From: Candidatus Altimarinota bacterium
GTDB taxonomy: Bacteria > Patescibacteriota > Gracilibacteria > UBA4473
Assembly: GCA_023143095.1 (NCBI GenBank)
Contig: JAGLIF010000011.1
Location: forward strand, 62,001 to 126,000
Direction of reading: 5' to 3'
Length of the DNA stretch: 64,000 bases
The position numbers were made by a program, and so were the translations under genes. Under the pieces are notes generated by a model. That model did not search any database and had not been told where the DNA came from. It saw nothing but the letters and a program-made list of their open reading frames with translations. How positions within the stretch are numbered: position 1 is the stretch's first letter; each line of letters begins with the position of its first letter. Of the stretch, positions 26,465-34,205 are shown piece after piece.

Positions 26465-27055
26465 ATGAATTACGATGAATATATAGTGCAGTTGTTGGAG
26501 AAGGCAGAGGAGTACAAAGCGGAAGGAGCGTTTGAGAAAGCAGTTGAAATTATACAGAAAATTTTAATGCAAGAACCTAATTGTATTGAAGCCTATGAAG
26601 AGTTAGGAGATAATTATTTAAGTTTAAAAAAATTTAAAAAGGCAGAGAATGCTTTGCTGCAAGCGATAAAGATTGCTAGCAAATCTTCAAATGCACATTA
26701 TCTTTTGGGCTTTTTATACTCCAATAGTGAAGAGTGGGGGAAATCAGTGAAAGAGCTGAAAGAAGCTAATAAATATTCTCCAAATCATCCAGAAATACTC
26801 AGATGTTTGGGATGGGCGGTATATAATGCAAATCGTAGAAATCAAGGAATTTCTATTTTAGAGCGTTCAAGAAATTTAAGTCCTATGGATCCTAATATTT
26901 TGTGTGATTTAGGGGTTTGTTATATGAATTCCTTAAACTATGAGGAATCACAACAAATGTTTGAAAAAGTGCTTAAAATTGATCCTAATTCTGCACAAGC
27001 TCATGAGTGCTTATCTGTGTTGAAAGTACTTAAAGCCAATGGATCAAAAAAATAA
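26465..27055 (+). CDS. Small TPR-repeat protein (196 aa)
   Basis: Five or so tetratricopeptide units fill the protein: AFEKAVEIIQKILMQEPN, KFKKAENALLQAIK, EEWGKSVKELKEANKYSPN, RNQGISILERSRNLSPMD and NYEESQQMFEKVLKIDPN. There is no signal peptide or membrane segment, so it is cytoplasmic. TPR proteins bind other proteins, and the partner is unknown. TAGAAT at 26427-26432 could be a -10. It lies between galU and trxA, all rightward, with gaps of about 90-100 bp that allow separate transcription. Confidence 0.85.
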   Translation: MNYDEYIVQLLEKAEEYKAEGAFEKAVEIIQKILMQEPNCIEAYEELGDNYLSLKKFKKAENALLQAIKIASKSSNAHYLLGFLYSNSEEWGKSVKELKEANKYSPNHPEILRCLGWAVYNANRRNQGISILERSRNLSPMDPNILCDLGVCYMNSLNYEESQQMFEKVLKIDPNSAQAHECLSVLKVLKANGSKK

Positions 27056-27116
27056 AATATAATTGAATAAATTAAAATTAATTATTTTTTAGCTTTTCTT
27101 TTTTAGAATTTCATCT

Positions 27117-27122
27117 TATAAT
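27117..27122 (+). promoter_or_regulatory. -10 element upstream of trxA
   Basis: A consensus TATAAT lies 34 bp before the trxA ATG. No convincing -35 is seen 17 bp upstream. Confidence 0.4.
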
Positions 27123-27155
27123 AGGGTCGTAAATGTATTTTTAATTTCTTGAATA

Positions 27156-27473
27156 ATGATGCAATCTGTTACAAAAAATAATTTTTCATCACAAGTTTTG
27201 AAGAGTTCAGATGTAGTTTTAGTTGATTTTTGGGCTCCATGGTGTGGTCCTTGCCAAATGCTTCTTCCTACCTTAGAAGACCTTTCCACTGAGTTAAAAG
27301 AAGGTGCTAAGATTTGTAAGGTTAATGTAGATGAAGAGGCTGAATTGGCTTCTGAGTATGGAGTTATGTCAATACCAGCTATAAAGGTGTTTAAAGGAGG
27401 TAAGATTGTTAGAGAAGAAGTTGGAGTGCAGACTAAGGAAGCTTTAATTGAAATGATTGATCAACAACGATAA
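27156..27473 (+). CDS. trxA: Thioredoxin
   Basis: Cytosolic dithiol reductant of 105 residues, the normal length. The redox motif WCGPC is at residues 29-33 after DFWAP. The cis-proline is in the SIPAIKVFKGG segment. The start is ATGATG; the first ATG is used here, but the second would differ by only one residue. It is monocistronic, with rplA convergent after a 347-bp gap that holds a degenerate inverted repeat. Confidence 0.95.
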   Translation: MMQSVTKNNFSSQVLKSSDVVLVDFWAPWCGPCQMLLPTLEDLSTELKEGAKICKVNVDEEAELASEYGVMSIPAIKVFKGGKIVREEVGVQTKEALIEMIDQQR

Positions 27474-27529
27474 AATTGATGCTTTTTCGAATTTAATTAT
27501 AAAAAAATTAATTAAAAGATTATTTTTTT

Positions 27530-27790
27530 GTGCGAAAGAGATTACTTGTTTTATACTACCTTATTTCTGCAAAGGCAGTAACTCATTTTCATTCCATTCT
27601 TTTTATGACTAAAAAGAACCAAAAAGTCTTGAGGGTAAAAAAACTCGCTAAGAGGCATTATTTACCTAAAATTTATTTTTTATGTCGCTCAAACACGGTT
27701 TTACCCTCAAACTCCCAAAGTTTACTTTCATCTTGTATTGTCATCCTGTGTTTGATACTTTAGGAAACTCTTATAAATAAACTCGCAACA
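27530..27790. repeat. Degenerate inverted-repeat element in the trxA-rplA gap
   Basis: The gap 27474-27820 holds no gene I can support. TTGAGGGTAAAA (27629-27640) is inverted at 27699-27710. GACT/AGTC ends bracket a short arm, AAAAAGAACCAAAAA (27607-27628). The right end has AGGAAACTCTTATAAATAAACTCG, written here only as positions 27764-27787, which resembles the repeat starts at 36201 and 41166. It looks like the remnant of a small non-coding mobile repeat. Confidence 0.45.
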
Positions 27791-27820
27791 AAAAAATAAA
27801 GATTTTGAGATAAAAATTAA

Positions 27821-28501
27821 TTAAATAACTGCTACTTTTATGCCTGTTCCCATAGAAGAGGAAATAGAGATGTTTTTAATATATGGTCCTTTTTGTCCTA
27901 AAGGTTTTATGTCTTGTATGGTTTTGATCATTATTTCAAGATTTTCTGCTAATTTTGCTTCTCCAAAAGATAATTTTCCAAAGATAGAATGAACAATTCC
28001 TTGCTTGTCGTTTCGTAGTTCAATTCGACCTCCCATTAGTTCTTTTACAGTTTTTTCTACATCATTTGTAACTGTTCCAGCTTTTGGATTTGGCATTAGT
28101 CCTTTTGGACCAAGTACACGAGCAACCTTTGCTAGTGATTTCATCAATCCTGGTGTTGATACGGCTGTATCAAAGTCAGTCCAGCCTTTTGCAATTTTAT
28201 CGATTAGATCTGCGTTACCAGCTTCAATTGCACCAGAAGCTTTTGCAGCTTTAACTTGATCATCTTCACAGAAAACAACAATTTTAACTTTTTTTCCTGT
28301 TCCGTTTGGAAGATTTAGATTAGATCTGATTTGTTGATCTGCGTGTCGTGGGTCAATTCCAAGAGTAAAATGAACTTCTGCGGTAGCATCAAATTTAAGA
28401 GTAGAAAGGGAAGTCATCAGCGCAATAGCTTCTTTTACAGAATAATATTTTTTTCGATCAACTTTTTTGTCAGCGGCTTTTAACGATTTTGAGCGTTTCA
28501 T
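27821..28501 (-). CDS. rplA: 50S ribosomal protein L1
   Basis: Forms the L1 stalk of the large subunit, releases E-site tRNA and often represses its own operon. It has 226 residues from the ATG at 28501. An upstream in-frame start at 28555 would add 18 residues unlike any L1 and would cover the presumed RNA element, so it is rejected. The family core MPNPKAGTVT and GPKGLMPNPK is present. It is the last gene of the secE-nusG-rplK-rplA order; rplJ and rplL do not follow it here. Confidence 0.94.
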   Translation of the reverse strand: MKRSKSLKAADKKVDRKKYYSVKEAIALMTSLSTLKFDATAEVHFTLGIDPRHADQQIRSNLNLPNGTGKKVKIVVFCEDDQVKAAKASGAIEAGNADLIDKIAKGWTDFDTAVSTPGLMKSLAKVARVLGPKGLMPNPKAGTVTNDVEKTVKELMGGRIELRNDKQGIVHSIFGKLSFGEAKLAENLEIMIKTIQDIKPLGQKGPYIKNISISSSMGTGIKVAVI

Positions 28502-28515
28502 GATAAATAGATTAA

Positions 28516-28555
28516 GTGGTACGAATGTCTCGTTTAAAAGTGGAGAGACTCCCAC
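28516..28555 (-). promoter_or_regulatory. Probable L1-binding regulatory RNA before rplA
   Basis: On the minus strand GTGG (28555-28552) pairs with CCAC (28519-28516), and GTCTC (28549-28545) pairs with GAGAC (28531-28527). The inner and outer stems are joined by an asymmetric loop, GA on one side and seven bases on the other. Bacterial rplK-rplA spacers often carry a GTGGGAG...CCAC element of this type bound by L1. The fit is by eye. Confidence 0.5.
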
Positions 28556-28570
28556 AGAGGGATTATTTTT

Positions 28571-29008
28571 TTATAATTCAACGGTTATTCCCATCCGTTG
28601 AGCTGTTCCAGCAATTATTTTTACTGCTGCATCCATATCGTTTGCATTTAAATCTTTCATTTTTATTTTAGCTACATTTTCAAGCTGTTGTCTGTTTATT
28701 GTTCCAATCTTTTCTGTGTTTGGATTTCCTGATCCTTTTTTTATACCCAATTCTTTTTTAATAAGATTTGATGCCAAAGGTGATTTGAAGTCAAGTTCAA
28801 AAGATTTGTCTTCAAAAATGTAGCATATAACAGGGATTATGTATCCGTCTTTTTTGAATTCTTCTGTTCCATCGTTAAATTGTTGACAGAATTTTTGGAT
28901 ATTAACTCCATGTTGTCCCAATACTGGACCTACTGGTGGAGCTGGAGTAGCACTTCCTGCTGGAAGTTGTATTTTAAATTTTGCAGAGAATGGTTTTTTT
29001 GGTGGCAT
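28571..29008 (-). CDS. rplK: 50S ribosomal protein L11
   Basis: Component of the GTPase-associated centre of the large subunit. It has 145 residues, with the typical N-terminal GSATPAPPVGPVLGQHGVNI (prolines of the factor-contact hinge) and C-terminal rRNA-binding domain (KIIAGTAQRMGI). It is second to last in the operon, 61 bp after nusG and 69 bp before rplA. Confidence 0.96.
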   Translation of the reverse strand: MPPKKPFSAKFKIQLPAGSATPAPPVGPVLGQHGVNIQKFCQQFNDGTEEFKKDGYIIPVICYIFEDKSFELDFKSPLASNLIKKELGIKKGSGNPNTEKIGTINRQQLENVAKIKMKDLNANDMDAAVKIIAGTAQRMGITVEL

Positions 29009-29069
29009 TTTTTCTAAATGATTAAAGAACTAAAAGGTGAAGCGGATTTATATAATTGTGCGTAATATA

Positions 29070-29618
29070 CTAAATTTTGGGAACAACTTGATTAAAATCT
29101 AATTCGACGGGGGTTTCTCTATCAAAGATTGTAACCATAACTGTAATTTTTCCTTTTGATGGATTTACTTCTGAAATAGTTCCTTCATAGTTTGCAAAAG
29201 GACCTTCTTTAATAGAAACAAGTTCACCAACTTTGAGTTTTATTTCTGCGGTTGGTTCATTAGCACCCATTCGTCGTTGAATAACATTGAATTCTTCAGG
29301 TAGAACTGGTACTGGTGTATTACCTGATCCAACAAATCCTGTTACATTTGGTGTATTTCGAACTACGAACCAAGAAGCATCAGTTACAATCATATTAACA
29401 AGTACATATCCAGGAAATAGGTTTTTTTCGACAACTAGTTGTTTACCAGATTTTGTTGTTACTACTTTTTCTTTAGGAACTACTATTTCAAAAATATAGT
29501 CTTGCATATTCATAGATTCGGTTCTTTGTTCTAAGGCTTTTTTTACGGCATCTTCATACCCAGAATATGTATGAATTACATACCATTGTCGTCCCATAGA
29601 TGAATCTTGTCTTGCCAT
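29070..29618 (-). CDS. nusG: Transcription termination/antitermination factor NusG
   Basis: Binds RNA polymerase and couples it to Rho or to the ribosome. It has 182 residues. The NGN domain opens with RQWYVIHTYSGYEDAVKKAL and includes FPGYVLVNM. The C-terminal KOW domain reads GPFANYEGTISEVNPSKGKI. It sits between secE and rplK in the usual bacterial order, 11 bp after secE. Confidence 0.96.
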   Translation of the reverse strand: MARQDSSMGRQWYVIHTYSGYEDAVKKALEQRTESMNMQDYIFEIVVPKEKVVTTKSGKQLVVEKNLFPGYVLVNMIVTDASWFVVRNTPNVTGFVGSGNTPVPVLPEEFNVIQRRMGANEPTAEIKLKVGELVSIKEGPFANYEGTISEVNPSKGKITVMVTIFDRETPVELDFNQVVPKI

Positions 29619-29629
29619 GTTTGTTTTTT

Positions 29630-29806
29630 TTACTTAGTAATCATTAAAAGAACTCCTTTATTGAGCATGAAATCTATAATTCCGAGAAAAACCCCTGTGA
29701 TGAGCATTATTATTAAGACTAAAATCACAGAATGAATAGCTTGTTTTTGCGTTGGCCATGTTACATTATGTAATTCTCCAATTCGTTCGTGTAAAAATTT
29801 TTTCAT
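29630..29806 (-). CDS. secE: Preprotein translocase subunit SecE
   Basis: A single-span SecE of 58 residues. The conserved amphipathic segment reads LHERIGELHNVTWPTQKQA and is followed by one transmembrane helix (SVILVLIIMLITGVFLGII). The ATG at 29806 gives the normal short form. The longer frame opening at 29875 adds 23 residues with no SecE character and is rejected. It is part of the SecYEG channel that would export the large secreted proteins in this window. Confidence 0.92.
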   Translation of the reverse strand: MKKFLHERIGELHNVTWPTQKQAIHSVILVLIIMLITGVFLGIIDFMLNKGVLLMITK

Positions 29807-29903
29807 AAGCCTTTTTAAATGAATCTTTAAATAAAAAATCAAGCGGATTCTTGTTAAATTCGCTCTCTTTGTCAAATTTTTTTATTCAAACTTTTCTTTT
29901 TAC

Positions 29904-30161
29904 TTAATGGAGAGATCTTTTTTTAAGTTCTTTTTTTAATAGTTCTATTCGAAACTCGTTTACGGTTACTTCTGGACTCTTTATTTCTACCTGTTGAATA
30001 ACACTCGTCATTATTTCATTAAAAATGTTTTCATTTTCATTATTAAGGCTTGGTATGCTTTTTAGAGAGAGTACTAACGAAAAAATAAGAACTAAAGAAC
30101 CGGTAATGGTTGATACCTTCTTTTGTATTAGTTTTTGGAATAGAAAAGTTCTTTTTTGCAT
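29904..30161 (-). CDS. Small single-span membrane protein heading the secE operon (85 aa)
   Basis: It has a basic N-terminus, one hydrophobic helix (about residues 19-34, TGSLVLIFSLVLSL), then a charged helical tail ending KKELKKRSLH. No family is recognised. It lies directly behind a strong promoter at 30206-30234 and 98 bp upstream of secE on the same strand, so it is probably co-transcribed with secE-nusG-rplK-rplA. Its composition fits a real gene, but the function is unknown. Confidence 0.6.
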   Translation of the reverse strand: MQKRTFLFQKLIQKKVSTITGSLVLIFSLVLSLKSIPSLNNENENIFNEIMTSVIQQVEIKSPEVTVNEFRIELLKKELKKRSLH

Positions 30162-30205
30162 GTTTTTTTATGAAATATAGATAACTCTAATAAAACATTC
30201 TTACT

Positions 30206-30234
30206 ATTTTATCATAAATCATATAACTTTGCAA
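30206..30234 (-). promoter_or_regulatory. Promoter of the secE-nusG-rplK-rplA operon
   Basis: On the minus strand TTGCAA (30234-30229), a 17-bp spacer and TAAAAT (30211-30206). The transcript start is predicted near 30199, about 40 nt before the 85-residue gene. Confidence 0.65.
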
Positions 30235-30252
30235 GAAAGAAATTGTGCGGTT

Positions 30253-31800
30253 CTAAAAGGAAAGGAAATCATCTACACTTACTTCTTCATCCTTTGTTTT
30301 TAGAGAGGTATTTGTTTCAAATGTTGGTAGGCGTCTTTTTTTTACAAAAGAAATTTCTACGACTTGTCCAAATAATTGTGTAATAGCTTTTTTTATTTTT
30401 AAAAGGACTTCATTGGAAGAGAGTTTCTCTTTATGAAATTCAGAATCAGTATAAAAAGTAATATTATTTTCGTTTACTTCTGGAATCGTTGTAAGAAAAG
30501 ATTTTTTAGCGAAAATAGCAATTTCTGCGTTTTGAACTATTTCGTTCATTTTGTCTGAAATATTTTGTGCAGAAAGAGGAAGGGAAGAAGTGTTTTCAGT
30601 TTTTTCTATTGATTTTTCTTCTATTATTGGGGACTTTTTTTCCTCTTTGTCTTTAAAAACGAAATCGTTGAGAGAAGTTTCTGTTTTTTTATCCTCAATC
30701 TTTGGTTTTGAAGGTGGAACAGATACTTCTTTTTTTATTACAGGGGTAGAAGATGTAATTTGGGGTTTTGCCTCTAATGGAATATTTGAGGTTGTCGTTA
30801 AATTTATTATTGCAATTTCGAGTGGTAATTCTAATATTGGTGAATTTTTTAGTCTAAATAGAGCTTTTTCTATTTCTTCAATTGAAGTAAGAATTATAGG
30901 TAACTCTATTGTTTTTAAGTTTTGAAACATTCTTTCTCGTAAAAAACCTAAGAAGTCGTGTCCAAAAGTTCGGAAGTCTCCACCTTTTTTGGAAAGGTTT
31001 TTCAAAATGTCTAAACAAACTTTTGTATCTTTATCAATAATAGCTTGATAAAAATTTTCGAGAGTTTCTATTGATGAAATTCCTAAGCTTTCGCGTACTG
31101 CTTCTTCGGTAATGTTATTTTCTGTTTCAGCAGCAATTTGTTCCAACAGAGAGATTGCATCACGCAGACCTCCTTCTGCTTTCTTCGAAATTAAGGAGAG
31201 AGCGTTTCCCTTTACGGAGAAAGATTCGTCTTTACAGATTTTTTTTAGTCGATTGATAAGTTGATCTAGTGAAAATCGTTCAAATTGAAAAACCTGACAT
31301 CGTGACAAAATAGTTTCGGGTATTTTATGTGTTTCAGTTGTTGCTAAACAGAAAAAAGCATGATCTGGTGGTTCTTCTAGCGTTTTAAGCAGTGCATTAA
31401 AGGCTTCTTTTGTGAGCATGTGCACCTCGTCAATAATATAAATCTTTCGTTTTGTTCGATTTGGGGCGAAGTTTATTTTTTCCCGCAAATCTCGTATTTC
31501 ATCAATTCCTCGATTGGAAGCAGCATCTATTTCAATGACATCGATCAAGTTTCCACGGGCAATATCTACGCAAAATTCACAAGTTCCACAAGGATTACCT
31601 TCTTTTAGGTTTTTACAACTTAGCCCCTTGGCAAAGATTCGCGCTGTCGATGTTTTACCAGTGCCTCGGCTTCCAGCAAATAAATATGCATGAGAAGGCT
31701 TTTCACTTTTTAGTGCATTTTGTAAGGTTTTTCTAACGGTTTCTTGACCGATTAAATCTGTAAATGTTTGTGGACGATATTTTAAAAACAATGCAGTCAT
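30253..31800 (-). CDS. dnaX: DNA polymerase III subunit gamma/tau
   Basis: Clamp-loader ATPase of the replicase. It has 515 residues from the ATG at 31800; an earlier start (31818) adds six residues before the conserved ALFLKYRPQTF. Walker A GSRGTGKT is at 43-50, zinc cysteines are C62, C71, C74 and C77, Walker B is YIIDEVHML and the arginine-finger region is ILSRCQVFQF. Domains I-III are followed by a Lys/Glu-rich linker and a short C-terminal domain, as in tau. No slippery A6 site typical of gamma frameshifting was noted. It is followed by the secE operon on the same strand. Confidence 0.94.
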   Translation of the reverse strand: MTALFLKYRPQTFTDLIGQETVRKTLQNALKSEKPSHAYLFAGSRGTGKTSTARIFAKGLSCKNLKEGNPCGTCEFCVDIARGNLIDVIEIDAASNRGIDEIRDLREKINFAPNRTKRKIYIIDEVHMLTKEAFNALLKTLEEPPDHAFFCLATTETHKIPETILSRCQVFQFERFSLDQLINRLKKICKDESFSVKGNALSLISKKAEGGLRDAISLLEQIAAETENNITEEAVRESLGISSIETLENFYQAIIDKDTKVCLDILKNLSKKGGDFRTFGHDFLGFLRERMFQNLKTIELPIILTSIEEIEKALFRLKNSPILELPLEIAIINLTTTSNIPLEAKPQITSSTPVIKKEVSVPPSKPKIEDKKTETSLNDFVFKDKEEKKSPIIEEKSIEKTENTSSLPLSAQNISDKMNEIVQNAEIAIFAKKSFLTTIPEVNENNITFYTDSEFHKEKLSSNEVLLKIKKAITQLFGQVVEISFVKKRRLPTFETNTSLKTKDEEVSVDDFLSF

Positions 31801-31962
31801 GTAAAAAATTATTAACAATAATACTTAAAGATTAGGACAAAAATAGTGTATTTTTTTGTGAGTACTTTTCAAGAAAGTTAGTTTAGAAAATATTGATAAA
31901 AAACAAAAATAGTGAAACTACAAATAAATTTTATATAAATAAATTATCTTTTAATTAATTTT

Positions 31963-32991
31963 TTATTTCAAAATTCTTTTTGCTATTTCTTTTGTTTTAT
32001 TTTGAATATTTGATTTTGCTAGGGACTTTTTAAGTTTTAGATCTTGAATAGTTGTTTCTATTAAAGAGAGAAGGTGCTTTTTTGTAAATTTATTTTGTTC
32101 TAAAATTTTTACTAAGTTTTTTGTTTCAAAGTATTGTGCATTTTTCATTTGGTGATTTTGAGCAGCAGAGGGGAGGGGAATAATGATGGAAGGTTTTTGT
32201 GCTTCTAAAACTTGAAAAATAGAAGCACCTCCTCGTGTAATAACGAGATCACTTTCATAAATTTTTTGTAGGAGTTTGGTATTTGGAAGTAATTGAAATT
32301 GTTCAAAATTTGGATGGATGAGTGTTATTTTTTTATCAATTCCTGTAACGAGTGTTATTTTATATTTTTTAAGAAGTGGTACATTTAATTTAAAAATGAG
32401 CTCATTAATAAATTGTGCTCCTTGTGATCCGCCAAAAATAAGAATTTGAGGAAAGTTTATTTTTTTTTCTGAATGATCGTTTCTTCTTGTTTCAGAAAAG
32501 AAAAGAGGAAAGGATGGATTACCAAAATTAGAAAAAACTTTTTCGGCATGTTTACTTATGAGCGTTGAAAGACGACTGATAATAAAATCTGAATTATGCA
32601 AATAAATCTTTCCTTTGAATCTTCCCAAGTATTTTGTGGCAATTAAGATTGGAAAACAAACGAATCCTCCTTTGAAAAAAATTACTTCTGGTTTTATCTT
32701 TTTGAGCATTTTTCTGGCTAGGAATACAGCCTTAATAATTTTAAAAAAGTCAGTTATATTTTTAAAAGAAAAATATCGTCTGAATTTACCTGTTTTTAAA
32801 TAATGAAAATAAATCTTGTTTTTTTGAGTGGGGGACTTTTTGAAATTTTCTTCTACAATTTGTCGATCTAACAAGCTTTCAGACACAAGCAAATGTACTT
32901 CATTGTTTTGTTTCAGCAACTCATCACAGAGTGACTTTAGTGGTAATATATGACCACCCGATCCACCGCCGACCAATAGAATTTTTTTCAT
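31963..32991 (-). CDS. murG: UDP-GlcNAc:lipid I N-acetylglucosaminyltransferase
   Basis: Adds GlcNAc to lipid I to make lipid II at the inner face of the membrane. It has 342 residues. The N-terminal Gly-rich loop is GGGSGGHILPL. The C-terminal nucleotide-sugar site reads FGGSQGAQFINE and TRGGASIFQVLEAQKPSIIIP, with the NHQ-type segment AAQNHQMKNA. It starts 3 bp after ftsW ends, so the two form a cell-wall pair. The ATG at 32991 is tight to the first beta strand. Confidence 0.93.
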   Translation of the reverse strand: MKKILLVGGGSGGHILPLKSLCDELLKQNNEVHLLVSESLLDRQIVEENFKKSPTQKNKIYFHYLKTGKFRRYFSFKNITDFFKIIKAVFLARKMLKKIKPEVIFFKGGFVCFPILIATKYLGRFKGKIYLHNSDFIISRLSTLISKHAEKVFSNFGNPSFPLFFSETRRNDHSEKKINFPQILIFGGSQGAQFINELIFKLNVPLLKKYKITLVTGIDKKITLIHPNFEQFQLLPNTKLLQKIYESDLVITRGGASIFQVLEAQKPSIIIPLPSAAQNHQMKNAQYFETKNLVKILEQNKFTKKHLLSLIETTIQDLKLKKSLAKSNIQNKTKEIAKRILK

Positions 32992-32994
32992 TTT

Positions 32995-34104
32995 TTAGAA
33001 AAAGTATCGTCTACTAACGGGTTTTTTTATATTTCCAGATATATGCAGTAGTATCCCAATAGCGATAAAAGATGCCCAAAGAGAACTTCCTCCATAAGAA
33101 ATAAGCGGTAATGTAATTCCAGTATTTGGCATAAGTGCTAAATTAATTGCAATATTTAGAAATGCTTGTCCTGATAGCCAAGTGGTGATACCAACTGCTA
33201 GATATTTTGTAAATGCATCTGGTGCATTTTTCGCAATAGAAAAACCTCTATAGGCAATGTAAAGATAAATACCAATGAGTACTAAAATTCTAAAAAATCC
33301 CATTTCTTCTGAAATAGCAGCAAAAATAGTATCTGATTGCACTTCAGGAAGATAGTCGAATTTTTGAATGGAATTGTGAAAACCTCTTCCAAAAAGTCCG
33401 CCGCTGCCTATGGCAATGAGTGCTTGTTTTACTTGAAATCCAGCGCCAAGTGGATCGAGTTCAGGATTAAAAAAGATTTGAAATCGTTTGGAGACATATG
33501 GATTGGTAAAAATAACAATAGTTGCAGCAAATATAGCTACAAAAATACCACCAAAGAAATGTTTCAAATTGGCGCCTGCTACAAAGTAGATGGCAGCGGA
33601 TGTTATAGCGATGATTAGTAAAGATCCAAAGTCGGGTTGTGCTACAATAAGAATAGCTGGAATACCAAAAATTATCACAAAAGGAATAAAACCGCCGTGA
33701 AGGGAATCTACTCTGTTTTTTCCGCTTGAAAATATTGCGGCAAGGAAAACAATAATTCCCATTTTTACAATTTCAATTGGTTGAAAAGAAATAGGTCCTA
33801 TTTTGAGCCAAGCTTTTGCAGCAGTTCCAAAATCGTTTCCTAGTATAAGAACCAATAATAGTAATGTAATCGAAAAGATAAAAAGTAATGGAGAAATCTT
33901 GCGAAGTATATCGTAGGGAAATTTTAGTGCGGCTAAAAAGATTGGAATACCAAAAAGAAAATGCCAAAAATGTCTCCAAAAATAAAAATCGTTTCGACCT
34001 GTTACCTCAAAACTTCCGGCCACTGACATAGAACTCATCATAATAAGTCCAAAAATGGTAAGTCCAAGAAAGGAAAAGAAAAGCCCTTTATCGATAGAAT
34101 TCAT
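32995..34104 (-). CDS. ftsW: FtsW/RodA-type peptidoglycan glycosyltransferase
   Basis: SEDS-family polytopic membrane protein that polymerises lipid II at the septum. It has 369 residues and about ten hydrophobic spans. The loop signatures GPISFQPIEIVKMGIIVF and PNTGITLPLISYGGSS mark the family, as does the acidic ILVAQPDFGS segment. Its pairing with murG favours FtsW over RodA. The start at 34104 has a T-rich leader and no Shine-Dalgarno site. Confidence 0.9.
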   Translation of the reverse strand: MNSIDKGLFFSFLGLTIFGLIMMSSMSVAGSFEVTGRNDFYFWRHFWHFLFGIPIFLAALKFPYDILRKISPLLFIFSITLLLLVLILGNDFGTAAKAWLKIGPISFQPIEIVKMGIIVFLAAIFSSGKNRVDSLHGGFIPFVIIFGIPAILIVAQPDFGSLLIIAITSAAIYFVAGANLKHFFGGIFVAIFAATIVIFTNPYVSKRFQIFFNPELDPLGAGFQVKQALIAIGSGGLFGRGFHNSIQKFDYLPEVQSDTIFAAISEEMGFFRILVLIGIYLYIAYRGFSIAKNAPDAFTKYLAVGITTWLSGQAFLNIAINLALMPNTGITLPLISYGGSSLWASFIAIGILLHISGNIKKPVSRRYFF

Positions 34105-34205
34105 AGAGGAATAAAAAATTAAAGTAAATATAGATTTTAACCTTCATAACTTCACTATCCGTCAATGTTACAAAGGAATAGTTTAGAATAGTGTGTGGAT
34201 GTCGT

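Noticed and set aside
27530-27763. Rightward open frame of 77 residues after trxA
   Set aside because: It runs through the inverted-repeat remnant, has no protein-like composition or start signal, and starts only 57 bp after trxA.
28502-28555. N-terminal extension of rplA
   Set aside because: The 18 residues are unlike L1, and the DNA forms the likely L1-binding RNA.
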